From: Pempheris klunzingeri
Taxonomy: Eukaryota > Chordata > Actinopteri > Acropomatiformes > Pempheridae
Direction: 5' to 3'
Assembly: GCF_042242105.1 (NCBI RefSeq)
Contig: NC_092022.1
Location: forward strand, 24,947,001-25,011,000
Length of the DNA stretch: 64,000 nucleotides
Below the pieces are notes generated by a model that ran no database searches, was not told where the DNA came from, and was given only the letters and a program-made list of their open reading frames with translations. The first letter of the stretch is position 1, and each line of letters starts with the position of its first letter. The position numbers were made by a program, and so were the translations under genes. Below are positions 33,596-45,100 of the stretch, piece by piece.

Positions 33596-34745
33596 CCTCG
33601 TGTTCTGACCAGAACTAAAAGAAGAGACCACATTTCTCCTGTACTGGCTTCTCTTCATTGGCTTCCAGTAAAATCTAGAATAGAGTTTAAAATCCTTCTC
33701 CTCACCTACAAGGCTCTTAATGTTCAGGCTCCATCATATCTTAAAGAGCTTATAGTACCGTACTACCCCACTAGAGCACTGTGCTCCCAGAATGCAGGTC
33801 TACTGGTGGTTCCTAAAGTCTCCAAAAGTAGTTCAGGAGCCAGAGCTTTCAGCTATCAGGCTCCTCTCCTGTGGAACCTCCTTCTAGTCTGGGTTCGGGG
33901 GGCAGACACCCTCTCTACATTTAAGAGTAGACTAAAAACCTTCCTTTTTGACAAAGCATATATTTAAGGGCTGGCTCAGGCCTTAGACCAGCCCCTAGTT
34001 ATGCTGCTATAGGCTCAGACTGCCGGGGGACTCCCATGATGCACTGGGCTCCTCTATTCTCTCTCCTCCTCTTCCTCTCCATCGTTATGTCTCATGTCAG
34101 CCAAATGTCTGCCTCTAACTTGCTCTGTTCCCCGGAGCCTTTCTGTGCTTTCTCATCTCTCTGGTTCCTGTGGATCCTGTGGATCCTGGTCCTGGCCCTG
34201 CTGATGTGGTTCTCTGGTTCCTGTGGATCCTGGTCCTGGCCCTGCTGATGTGGTTCTCTGGTTCCTGTGGGTCCTGGTCCCGGTCCCGCTGATGTGGTTC
34301 TCTGGTTCCTATGGATCCTGGTCCTGGCCCTGCTCATGTGGTTCTCTGGTTCCTGTGGGTCCTGGTCCCGGTCCCGCTGATGTGGTTCTCTGGTTCCTAT
34401 GGATCCTGGTCCCGGTCCCGCTGATGTGGTTCTCTGGTTCCTATGGATCCTGGTCCTGGCCCTGCTGATGTGGTTCTCTGGTTCCTGTGGGTCCTGGTCC
34501 CGGTCCCGCTGATGTGGTTCTCTGGTTCCTGTGGATCCTGGTCCTGGCCCCGCTGATGTGGTTCTCCATCAGCCAATGGATGTGCGTCTGTCCAAGGCTC
34601 CAGCCTGTCCGTCCTTGGGAGCTGGATCTCTCCTTCACTGTGGTGCTCCCGGAGGTTTCTCTTTTCCCACTGGGGTTTTTGAGTTTTTCCTTCCCGAAGA
34701 AGGAGGGTCATAAAGGGCAGGTGATGCCTCGGACTGATTGAATTG
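33596..34745 (+). mobile_element. LINE C-terminal fragment nested in the mariner-like element
   Basis: Part of the frame at 33,434-33,967 encodes the C-terminal region of a fish LINE protein (DHISPVLASLHWLPVKSRI, then YKALNVQAPSYLKEL and TFKSRLKTFLFDKAY). A 3' region with a minisatellite follows, ending GATTGAATTGAATAG. It interrupts the host transposon's own frame, hence the fused-looking ORF. Only the 3' end inserted, as is usual for LINEs. Confidence 0.75.
34161..34570. repeat. 44-bp minisatellite, about nine copies
   Basis: The period is exactly 44 bp (GGATCC at 34,181 and 34,225; variants at each following 44). The unit includes GGATCCTGGTCCTGGCCCTG then CTGATGTGGTTCTCTGG. Copies alternate CCTGGCCCTG/CCCGGTCCCG and GGATCC/GGGTCC, so there is internal higher-order patterning. 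It lies in the 3' region of the nested LINE. Confidence 0.9.
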
Positions 34746-35076
34746 AATAGACGGAGGTGTTCACTGAGCTTAGAGGGTCACAGAGTGTCATCAGGAGGTT
34801 GGAACAGTGATACAGAGACTGGAAGAGTCACAGAAAGGAGAGGAGTGGACGTCCTTTGGCCACGTCCCAATTTATTGAGACACTGAACATGTTTTGTTGT
34901 GGTTTACCTACCACTGTTGTTAGATTTTCTTTAAATACATTGTTTAAAATGAAGAAATCACCAGTACATGCTTCTACTTAAATGTCCTACTTTCATGATA
35001 TAATATCACTGTAGCATTCACTTTTTACATTTTCCATAAATTTCACCTGAAAGTCGAATATCCCTAACTAGTAGTG

Positions 35077-36380
35077 TAAACACTGAGTGTTGGCAGTTGG
35101 TGGTTTCAGCAGGGTGTGCTGACTGCTCACCTAATCTTTAATTCACACTCTCTCACAGTCGATCTGCTTCTGTTGTCCACCGAGCAGCGTCTCTGCAGTA
35201 GCTGAGGGTACGGTTGTGTGCCGAATAGCTTTGGACATAGTTTGAACATGGTGGCTAATGTTGGCAACATGTTTCGTTTAGAGAGAAAGAGGAAGGAAAT
35301 GAGAGAGAAGAAAGGTATTGAATGTAAGCATGTGCTCACTTCCCATTCTCTCCGTTCCTTATAACCCGTCCTTTGGCACCGTTTCAGTCATGCCAAGTTT
35401 ACTTACAGCCAGCCTGGGGCAGTCTTCACACAGAGACACATGGCATCCAACACAGCAGCAAAGCCGCTGCACCTCAGCAGCTCACATCACACTGTGTGTG
35501 TGTGTGTGTGTGTGTGTGCGTCCTGTGAATGATGTAACGTAACCTTAGCTTCATTTAGAAGGCTAATGTTAGCCAGTCTCAGCATCTTTGAAAATGAGTG
35601 CAGCAGTTTAACGTAGGTGGCTGCTCTTTTTTTCACCAAAGTTCATGACATAGACACGTCCCACCTGGTGCACTGCATCTCAGGATTGGCCTCAAAAGGT
35701 CACAGCTTATTTAAAAGTCATGTTCAACCAATGAATTGCAGATTTTCTTCTTACTCAGTCAGAAATGTGAATATTAGCATCAGCGTTGACGTGTTTCACT
35801 GCAGTACAGTCATGTCATTTAGTCTGCAGCTCAACAAACACGTTGACGTGTGCAGGACCTCTTTAATGACGGTCATCGACCTTCCCAGAGACAGCGGAGG
35901 TCAGAGCTCCATTACAAGACACAACAGGACAGCAGGAGCTGTTATCTAATGGGAAATTGAGGGAGGCGTACAAAAGGTCTCCAGCTGATAACCCCATCTC
36001 CTCTGCAGGTTTGTAGATGTCCAAAAGGAATTCAGCACTTTGAGGAAGAGGCAGAGAGACCGAAGTGCTCTGACGTCCTGCCAGTGGACACCGTCCTCCA
36101 CCTCAAATCTGACCATGTTCATATTCAGTCATTTAAAGGACCCAGAACGGACAAATATTTGGTCATTTCCTGCATTTTATTAGCATCTGGTAAAGTTTTA
36201 ATTAAATTAAAAAAGTAATATTTACATGATTCAACATGCCAACAGCAGAGAACATGAAGGTTGTGTTTCTACCTGAAGAAGCTACAGGATGTTGGCACAA
36301 AGTTCTGAGTGACTGCTGGAAGACATGTTAACACGTCCCTGGGGGGCAGCGTGCCTGCACAGGTCGTAAAGGGCTAGAGA
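35077..36380. other. Intergenic stretch between the repeat cluster and pex10
   Basis: No supported gene. It holds a (TG)n tract at 35,493-35,520. Frames such as 35,617-35,949 are open but match nothing I recognise. The region lies 3' of pex10, which points leftward. Confidence 0.4.
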
Positions 36381-36384
36381 GTGT

Positions 36385-36457
<73 letters not shown>
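36381..36457. repeat. (GT)n microsatellite next to the pex10 stop
   Basis: About 77 bp of nearly pure GT ends 19 bp from the pex10 stop codon (36,476-36,478), so it falls in the 3' untranslated region. It reads as (AC)n in the transcript. Confidence 0.95.
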
Positions 36458-36458
<1 letters not shown>

Positions 36459-36475
36459 TATCAGGCTCTGCAGTC

Positions 36476-37519
36476 CTAGCTGTAGTTCCTCAGGTACACC
36501 AGTCTGTGAGGTTGGAACTTTTCCCGGCACAGGGGGCACTCAGCCTGAGATGAGACAGAAAACAGTGTCAGCACGTGTACTTGCACACACAATCACACTG
36601 AGCAGAAGTTAAAACTTACTTAACCCCCCCATTCCTCCCACTCTCTGTACAAAGAGTGGGTACACTGCAGCATGAGCACAAAACTGTTCTGTACAACAGG
36701 AGCCATGTTGACCACAGGGTGCTCAGCAGCTCATCATGTCTGCTGACGTGGTCCTGCGGGGGTGCTCATACATCCCAAACATGCTACCAAAGACATGAGC
36801 ACCAACCAGCTCTTACACTGTGGGTCTGCAGCCGTCAGCTGAGAGGGCAGACCGCCTTAGACTATTTTAGACCGTCTTAGACGCCCTGAGTCAAAGTGTG
36901 CTGCTGTGACGCAGGCCTGACCTTGGTGTTGCACCACTCTGTGATGCACTCCCAGCAGTAGAGGTGTCCACAGGGCGTGGAGGTGGGGTGCCTCCTCTCC
37001 TCCAGGCACAGGATGCAGCGTGCAGCTCTGGATCCTGAGCGGTGTGTGTGCTGAGGGCTGGAGACACACAAGTCCAAGAGGTCACCAGAAAACTCAACTC
37101 TCCCACTTCACGGAAGACTTTTACTACAATACTTTTCTTACTGCTGGCCACACCGAACTCAGTGAACTCTTCTGGGGATATTCAAGCTCCCCAGAGGATG
37201 ACTTCTAATGAATTTGGTCAGGACGAAACTGAATAGTGAAATATGTGACTGTACATTAAGGATCAGGTGCTTTGGTCTACATTCTGCCCTGCCATCTATG
37301 TGGTGTCCTTTGGTCTGGTCCTGGTCCTGGTCCTGGTCCTGGTCCTGTACCTGAGGTTCCTGTAGAGCTTCCACTCCTGCCTGGCTCTCTGTCTCTGTCG
37401 GACGTTGTTGAGCTGCAGACACACGGTGATGAGCAGCTGGAGGAGGGACACGGCCCCCAGCAGCCTGTAGCTGCTCCTGATGGTTCTGTCATCGCTGTTC
37501 GGCCCTTTTACACACAGCT

Positions 37520-37550
<31 letters not shown>

Positions 37551-39553
37551 GTCATGTAGATATGACCCACAGAAGGAACCTTACAGGCAGTGCTTCATCT
37601 ACACTCCTGCCTAACAGCGGTACACCCTGCGTCGCAGGGAAAAGCTCCAGCAATGTGGGCGTATATGTGTATATAACCATGTCTCACAGAGGCAGAGCGG
37701 GAACCCCAACTTGCTCCTGAAGCAGCTTCAGTGTGTGAATGTGTTTGAAAGAACAGCTTAGATTCCTCCTGAGTGAATGATGTGTGAATGTAAAAGCGCT
37801 GTGAGGAGTCGAAATGACTAGAAAGGTGCTGTACAAATACAGAACATCTACAATTTATATGTCGGTGCACGGCTGGGCCTTTCATCACACCCACACCTGC
37901 GGGCAGGTTAAAGCCACCAGTTAACCTGCATGTCTTTGGACTGTGGGAGGAAGCCGGAGTACCAGGAGAGAACCCACGCAAGCACAGACAGAACAAGCAA
38001 ACTCCACACAGAGAGGTTCAAACCACAATCACCCTGGAACCCTGCTTGGAATCATCCATACGAGACATTTAAGAAAAGAAAAGAAAATCACCTACGTAGC
38101 TGATCCCAGCCGTCCTCTTTGACAGGTGATAGAAAGAGCCGCTGAGGTAGAAGAGAGCCACATGGAGTCGGTGCAGGAGGGTCAGGCCCTGCTGGAGGAA
38201 AAACACGACCGGCAAGCACGCTTTCCTCTGGGGCTCCGACAGCAGCCCCACTGCCCTCCGCATCCACCTCCTCAGCCAAGACTCCAGGCTCCACAGCCCG
38301 CGCGCCACCTGCCGCCGGCCGACACCACTGCTCTCCTGGCCACTCTCCAGCTCGTTCTCCAGACACACCAGCACCTTGTCCAGTAAGTATGGCGTGAAAG
38401 CGTGGCAGAGGATGAAGAGGCCTCGTCTGGCCGTGGAGGGGATTTGACGTTTAGTGGGATCCACCTGGACGATGCTGACGTACTCCTCGCCCAGGGTTTG
38501 GAGACCTGGGGTGGCAAACGATGAAGATCCCAGAGTGTCAAAAGACAACAGCAACGCTTACATAAAATAAAGTTCAGATCTCGTGCTGCTTCAGTCAAAA
38601 ACTACCTGACAATGTTGTTAGACCGTAGTAGGCAAAGTCTGACAGCAGCTCGATCTCTTTCCTCCAGTCCAGCCATCTTTTGGATCCTGCAGAAACCAAC
38701 AAACTTTAACACTAAAGTGCTGAAGCTCCTACGCCATTTCATGGTTAAACTAATGGCTGCTTTTCCCCTTGATGATAACCAGACCAGTCCTTTTGGTTTG
38801 GTTCTTGTGTTGTGTCAGAGTCAGTGTTCTCCTCCGACCAGCAAATGGTGTCGCTGTGCCATTGGTTCCTGCTGCTGCATCCAAGGATTTAAATCCAGGG
38901 AGTTCAGTCACCAGGGGGAACCTCGGCTTGACAGCAGCTCTTTTGTGTTTTCTGGCGTTCTCTAAACAGAATTTGTCCTCAGATTTTGGTAGCCATTTGG
39001 TAATAGTGCTCCTATTAGTTTTGTAGTTTGGGTGGTGGTACATATATTGCACTATTTTGTTTTGACTATGGTCTTTTTTACCTGCACGTCAGGCCTCTTT
39101 CTGTTGTAATAATAAATTGTAAGTTGTTTTTTTTCTCACTCTTTTATGTTGTGTCCCAGCTCCCCTAGACTGGGGCGTAACAACATCTCTGATCTCTGTA
39201 GCCTGGACAGTAACATCACAGCGGTCTGGACGTTGAAAAGCAGTGGAGGTCTGTTTTGCCCTGCTGGTTTTACAGCCATGTGGGCTCTGGTGTTACTGAC
39301 CTGCTACCAATGCACCATCACAGCACCTCTCTGCATTCACCCAAACAGACAGACCACAGTCCCACCAACACACCGAGGGCTGCTCGGTGTGTTAAAGGTC
39401 TCTTCCGAAGAGTTTAGTGCAGCTGTGTGTGTCAAACCCACCGGCCAGTGTGTGGAAAGCCCCGCTGGCGCTGCTCCTCAGGAGGCTCTGGTAGCACTCG
39501 TCCTTCTGACTGGAGCGGATCAGCTGGGACTGGTTTGCAGGAGCGAGCGGCAT
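36476..39553 (-). CDS. pex10: Peroxisome biogenesis factor 10 (RING ubiquitin ligase)
   Basis: Six exons on the minus strand (39,553-39,442, 38,686-38,606, 38,505-38,092, 37,504-37,351, 37,057-36,922 and 36,544-36,476) total 966 nt, 321 residues, close to the human length. All borders are GT-AG and phases agree. The N-terminal part carries [19 protein letters not shown] and [15 protein letters not shown], conserved in PEX10. The C-terminal C3HC4 RING has C268, C271, C283, H285, C288, C291, C302 and C305 ([26 protein letters not shown]). The protein ends [11 protein letters not shown]10 acts with PEX2 and PEX12 in the peroxisomal membrane to ubiquitinate and recycle the import receptor PEX5. 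The start is the ATG in [19 protein letters not shown]. No breaks were seen. Confidence 0.96.
37311..37350. repeat. (GGTCCT)n at a pex10 splice donor
   Basis: A hexanucleotide array (about six copies) abuts the pex10 donor at 37,350/37,351. On the gene strand the intron starts GTACAGGACCAGGACCAGG. The donor GT itself is intact. Confidence 0.85.
37520..37546. repeat. (CA)n microsatellite in pex10 intron 3
   Basis: A CA run of about 27 bp close to the acceptor side of the exon ending at 37,504. On the gene strand it is (TG)n in the upstream part of the splice acceptor region. Confidence 0.9.
37600..38060. mobile_element. SINE fragments in pex10 intron 3
   Basis: Two families are present. At about 37,700-37,860 there is the plus-strand SINE tail (GATTCCTCCTGAGTGAATGA, then CTGTACAAATACAGAACATC). 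At about 37,867-38,040 there is a minus-strand piece of the CATC-tailed SINE (GGGAGGAAGCCGGAGTACCA with AACCCACGCAAGCAC). Both lack complete heads. Confidence 0.65.
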
Positions 39554-39950
39554 CACGAGCTAACATTAAGAAAGCTATCGTTACCAAACCAGGCTTTAGT
39601 TCATGGCTAAATGTTCACTCAGGCAAAGCTCCGACTGGCTGTCAAACTGTGGTCCAGTCAGACACGAACGTGAGGTTAGCCTGTAGCCGACAGGCTGCTA
39701 AAGGCTAGCAAACATTTAGCTACAAACAGCACGAGCTAAGCTACCTGCCGTGGAGCTAGCTTCACTCTGCGTGGCTGCTTATCGGAATAAACACTGATAT
39801 TCCTCCTGACAGCTGTCACACACCGCTCAGGTTAAATCCAGGAAGCACACCGGAAGTCACCGCTCTGAAAACAAACTGATAATCAACCCGAGAGCTCACA
39901 GCGCCACCCAGCGGCCACTCGGCGGAACTGCGAGCGCCACCAGGTGGAGC
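39554..39950. promoter_or_regulatory. pex10 upstream region
   Basis: This is the sequence 5' of the pex10 start (minus strand). It is moderately GC-rich with repeated GCGCCACC motifs (39,901 and 39,934), and no TATA box is evident on the gene strand. It presumably carries the TATA-less housekeeping promoter; the exact start site cannot be seen. Confidence 0.4.
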
Positions 39951-39954
39951 TGCT

Positions 39955-40290
39955 CAGAATCAACTTTATTTGGCCAAGTTTGTACAAGCAAACAAGGAAT
40001 TTGACTCCAGTGCAACTACTCTCTTTATGTACAGTAAAAAAAGTAAGAAATAAACTAGAATAAAAAGCAGTATATACATTGGAGGTAGGTGTGGTGCATT
40101 TATGTAGTGCAAATATATTGCAAATGTGCAGGAGTGGGACTATTGCACAGTGGTTCCTGAGTCTCTGTGACTAGTGAGAGTTCATCAGGGCGACGGCCTG
40201 GGAGAGGAAACTGTCTCTGTGTCTGGTGGTTTTGGCGTACAGTGCTCTGTAGCGGGGGGTGAGTGGTCTGCAGAGATGCCACAGTGACAG
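39955..40290. repeat. Interspersed repeat, relative of 18,895
   Basis: It starts ATCAACTTTATTTGGCCAAG and shares AACAAGGAATTTGACT, AGTATATACA and AAATGTGCAGG with 18,895-19,140. It extends further right, with GAGAGTTCATCAGGGCGACG and CCTGGGAGAGGAAACTGTCT, phrases of a common fish family. Confidence 0.65.
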
Positions 40291-40919
40291 ACACTTCCTT
40301 TGACTTGTGCAGATCTGAAGAGCGATGAGGCTTTCTGCCTCTGCCTCTCTTTTACTTCTTAATATTCAAATTGGTAAACATTTCTCTTGTGTGTTTGGTG
40401 TTTTATTGTGCTTTTCTTTGACCTAATTTAACTGATCCAATGCACTACAGTTAATATCATTCAGCTGCAGATTCAACAGTTTTAGAACCATCGCAGGCAA
40501 GACTTCCCCCAAAACTCAAAAATAATGCAGAGAAACCAAAACTAAAGTCTCCTCTGTGTTTTTGGGCCCAGAAGCCCAAAAGTAGTGTACTTTTTAAATT
40601 ACAGCAGTGTTGCTTCTCCAAACAGTGTTTTGAAATATTTGTACATACAGTACAAGTTGGTACATGGCAGCTACCTGTGAGTAGGTGAAGTGCATTCATT
40701 CATTTACTCATTCAAGGCTCTGGCAGCTCTGCTGTGATCTGCCTGGAAAGTTGCACAACCAGTTTCTTTGTCTCCTCGGTGCTGCTTGCTGAGCCAGCTA
40801 GGTGTACTATAACCGCACCAGAGGACATCCCATTGTGAGCCCACTCCTATCCTTTTACAGAGACTCCTCTCAGCACTTGTGTCAACCCTTGGACAGTCTG
40901 TCCCGCCATCCTGCACACC

Positions 40920-41097
40920 AGGAAGTTGAACTTTGCTCTCAGTGAGGGGAGGAGCTGGGGTTTTCCTTTCCCTCCTCCCTTTAACTCAGGAGCTACTTGT
41001 AAGTTTTTGCAGATGGAAGGTGGATGGCGTGGGAAGCACTTTGCTGCTTGGATTAAACCACTAACGAGCACACGGGGACAGCCTGGGATTTCAACAG
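40920..41097 (+). other. Possible untranslated first exon of plch2
   Basis: A relatively GC-rich block ends in a consensus donor, AACAG|GTAAGA at 41,097/41,098. It lies 1.4 kb from the pex10 start and points away from it. A 62-codon frame covers it but has no family resemblance. The link to the exon at 52,830 is inference only. Confidence 0.2.
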
Positions 41098-42145
41098 GTA
41101 AGACACAAAATTGACTAGCTGCAGGCACCTGGTGCTCCTGTACCTGCAGGATTCAGACGTTCCCCCTCAAACTGTAGTATTAGTTGGCTAAGCTGGTTTG
41201 AAAGCATCAGGCCAGACCGGAGGTGGAAGGCTGATAACAACGCTTTAGTGATCACAGCTGCTGCACTTTAGGATTATCATGTTTCTGTTGTACTCTTTGT
41301 TATGCTGAGGCATTCAAAGGCTTCAGAATGTCCTCCTGCAGTTGATTCTGATCGGACAAGAGGAAGGTAAATCCCCTCTTTGACACTGAGGCTGTGCACC
41401 GCTCAGTGCCGGTAAAGGCTCCCCGGAGCACTGTTGCATTAGTGGATCCTGAATTGAATAAACCAGCCACATTGCATTCAACAGATTTGAGCTGGATGAA
41501 GGAGTAGAGCAGATTGGATTCTTAGACACCAGCAGATGTGAGTCCTGCTGATCAGTCTTAGTAGGAGAGAATATCTCTCATCCATGTGGGCATAAATATC
41601 AAAAGCTGCTGTTTTATACTGTCGTTGGTTTTGAGACTTGTGAGTTGTGAGCCGACATATGATATCATATGTGAAGTTGATGTCTCACATTGTGAAACTC
41701 AGTGAAAATCCTGTACCTGTACTGGTGTTAATTCATCAAAAGAGAAATGTTTCCCCTGTGATGTGTGTGTGTGTCTCACCTGTGCCCATGTTAGGTGTTA
41801 AGTGAGATGGAGTTTTGTGACGTAAAAACAGCGGTGAGGGTTCGAACAATCACACACTGATGTCATGTTCATCTGTCAAGAGTTAAATGGTGACATTTCT
41901 GAAAATCACATGTGCCTCAAGTGATGCACTTTCCCAACTCTGTCACGTCAGAGGTTGACAGGATTGTTTCTGTCCTTCTTTAAAAGAGGTCAATATCACT
42001 ATCAGCTATTCTTTTTTCATCAGAGATGAACCAGAGGGAGTGAAACTAGATCCAGAACACACAAACAAAGCGGATACTGCTGGAGTAGAGCTGTTGTACA
42101 GTGTGTGTGGGTGGCAGGTTGTTTGTAATGGGATATCCTTAAAGG

Positions 42146-42152
<7 letters not shown>

Positions 42153-42177
<25 letters not shown>

Positions 42178-42181
42178 CACC
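42153..42181. repeat. (CA)n microsatellite
   Basis: A pure CA run of about 29 bp. Confidence 0.95.
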
Positions 42182-45100
42182 ATGCGTCTCTATTTTAGTG
42201 AAGACTTCCCGTTGACCCAGTGTATACTGTAACTGAAGAACTCTAACCTACCCCTGAACATCACCAAACTAATGTTGAATGAAACAACAACAACATAGTT
42301 TAGGAAAGACTCCATCACACCACCAAGTAGGTTACACAAGAACACACATCCGGTCGTATACACACCTGTCCCGTGCAAACACAAACGCTGTGTGATATCC
42401 TGCATGGTGGCTGTTTCAGATGGATGAAGGATCTGAGGAGCAGCAAGGACACCCCAGGAGGTTTCTGAGCATCTCCTCCAGGCACTTGTTCTTAAGTTGT
42501 TCTTAAGAGGGAGATTTCACAGGGGGTTTATGAGGTTCTTGTACAGGATTTAGAGATCTTGGAGTGGGACTTACAGTCAGTTATGGGGTTCCTGGGATCA
42601 ATGAGAAGGTGCCAGAAAGTGTCTGAGGAAAACTCACTGTAATTTAATTCACTATGAAAGTCAGGGAACTCAAAGACCATGTGAATAACGATTCTTGTGC
42701 GTTAGCTTGACACTGTTATACTAAACCTCCTGTTTCCCATCAGCTTTAACAATTGGCTTCTTTTAACGATGACCACAATCTTTCCCACAGTTCAACCAAG
42801 TGGCATTATCAACCCAAACAGTGATCTCTGCCTAACCCTGACGCTGCCTAACACTGATGACGGCCACATTCAGACTAATGGAGCCCTGAGAGAAAAAAAC
42901 ATGGAGCTGTATTGCAGCTGAATAAGTCAGGGCTGTCTGGCAAAACTGTTGAACTAAACTGAACTTTTGGAGCACTGACATGTCACCTGGCAAGGTGCTG
43001 GATCATATGCTATGTGTCACTGGTACCTGAAGCAGCAGCTCATCAGATCATCTAGCAGCATGTTAAAACCCCTGCATGTGAGATAATCACAACCACCTCC
43101 TGAATGGTTTCTCTCTCACACACACTGTTCCAGGTCGGAGAATACGTATCGTACCACATGACTTTTTATAAGGCCATAAGGTAAAACAAACAGTGCTCAG
43201 TTTTGCTCTGATAGGACTGTGCACACTCAGAGCGACTGACTGTATGAGCTGCATGACACATGGTCAAAAATTGCACTGCTTCAGACAAACACCACAAGTT
43301 AGAGGAGAATAACCACCCTGCATAGATAATACATTCACCATGTCACACATCATTAATTTATTCATTTTGCAAGAAAAGCGGCAGGTGATACGGTGCCTGC
43401 TATTGTCTGTTCCTTCAATGTGACTAATGTCAAGGTCGCGTCAAGGCCTCCAGAATCAAAGACCATTAAATTAGCCTCTGATTTGGGCATCCAGTGGCAC
43501 CTACACATGACAGCTGTCGGATCGCTGTGGTGTTCACACTGCACAACTTTTCTGTAACGGTGTGACTGATTAGTGGCGCGAGTCGCTCTATGGGAGTCTG
43601 TCTGCTCTGAACTGAAAGCATACGTGGGAAGACTGTTGTGATGCCAAAATGGATGTGTGTGAGAAACAAGTTGTTGGTGCAAAAACAAGGAAGAAAAAAA
43701 GAACAAATTCTGGCTTTGTGGCTGCTCTTCCATCTCTCAGCATTATTGATAGGGCCATGTGTTATTGTAAATGACCAAACCATCACGGACAGAACAGCCG
43801 TCCACACCTAACACGACTTGACTCACCAGGCACTGGACCGTCGCTGGAGTGTGTCTTAAACCAAATGGGATTATTTTACACCAATAGAGACCAGACATAT
43901 TTCCTGTGCACATTTAACCAGCTGTGCGTCTCCAACATCCATGTCACGCTCTGTCCCTGTCCCTGTTGCACACCGACTCCATTTTCTTGTGAATTCTGCT
44001 GCTATCCAATTTATATTTAAGTTTTTCATGCTCTTTTTGCAATAAGAGAATCTTTTGTTGCTTAAATGTCTGAACAGTCAGAGCTGGATAAGGCTCCTCT
44101 TGGTCAGCTGGTGTAATTCCCATTTTGACAAGTTTTCAAAGCCACTTTCATATTTTCTTTGAGACATTTATCCTCCATGACCACTGACTAATGATCAGCA
44201 ACTGCTCTTTTTGTGCACTTGCCTGCTCGGACAGAACAATACCCAATAAACGTCTCACTTTAAGTCATTTCAACTTCAATCTCTTAAAATCACACCCAGA
44301 CAGTCAGCTTTGCAGTCCGACAGGACCAGCAGGACACAGCGAAGCCTCCCTGTGTCCCTAAGAGGATTAACCATCAGTGTGTCCACCACCTAAACACCCC
44401 CTCCTCCCTACCCTGCCTCTTCATGCAGCTACCCGTCACTAGCAGACTAGCCTCCCACCTGAAGTCATGGATACACTACATCATATACATGCACACCACT
44501 GATGCCACTGGTTGGTTGTATATAAAAAAAGAGGCTTTTGCACACAAAGAGGATTTACTGGACACGTTTCAGTACTCAGGCCGTCTCTGGCTGTGTGTGG
44601 GACCTTGTTCCTTCCTCTAATTAACTTCTGTGTGTACTTGTGCGTATATTTCATCAAAAAGCGTGACGTTTCATTTGCATCTTTCTCAGAGGATTAAATC
44701 ACAGCTCATTGCCTTATTTAATTTCACTGAATATCAAATAGTAGGTGATTTACATTTGGATTAAAAGATCATGCTTATATTACATATTATATTCATCTGA
44801 CTCTATATCTGGAACTCTAACATTCCCAGTCTTTACATGTAAAATACAGGATCAACTCTTTCATGTAAATATCATAAAGGTGTACAGGTTATTCTGGGGG
44901 CTTCGAAGGAGTCATTGGTTTCCTTGAACTACTAATTACCTTTTTTTTTTCCTCAATCACTTAGAACCAATTCCTGGAGCAACTCTTCTCAAAACACAGA
45001 CCGCATCACCATTAGTTGCACACTGGAGGATTAATTCAAAACACTCCTAGCAACATGTTCAGAGTGGGTTTTCACAAAAAAATAATCTGGAACTTCATTG

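Larger units (their letters stand above)
33222..35076. mobile_element. Mariner-like element, split by a LINE
   Basis: Imperfect inverted ends of about 40 bp (CACTACTCACTAAAAGTCAG on the left; complement of CGAATATCCCTAACTAGTAG on the right) are flanked by TA. The left part keeps a short frame beginning MRPRRHLTVDQQHLNTGG (33,518), resembling a transposase N-terminus. The right part (34,750-35,076) keeps further element sequence. About 1.1 kb of LINE separates them. Not autonomous. Confidence 0.65.

Noticed and set aside
33434-33967. A 177-codon frame that looks like a novel gene
   Set aside because: Its start resembles a transposase N-terminus and its remainder a LINE C-terminus; it is a chance fusion at a nested insertion.
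34036-34741. Several Gly/Pro/Trp-rich repeat ORFs on both strands
   Set aside because: They are translations of the 44-bp minisatellite, open because of composition, not coding.
38126-38386. Plus-strand ORF inside pex10
   Set aside because: It is antisense to the longest pex10 exon; the minus-strand frame is clearly the conserved one.
43362-43807. Minus-strand ORFs of 113-123 codons
   Set aside because: The two frames overlap each other, neither has a recognisable domain or splice context, and composition is intergenic.
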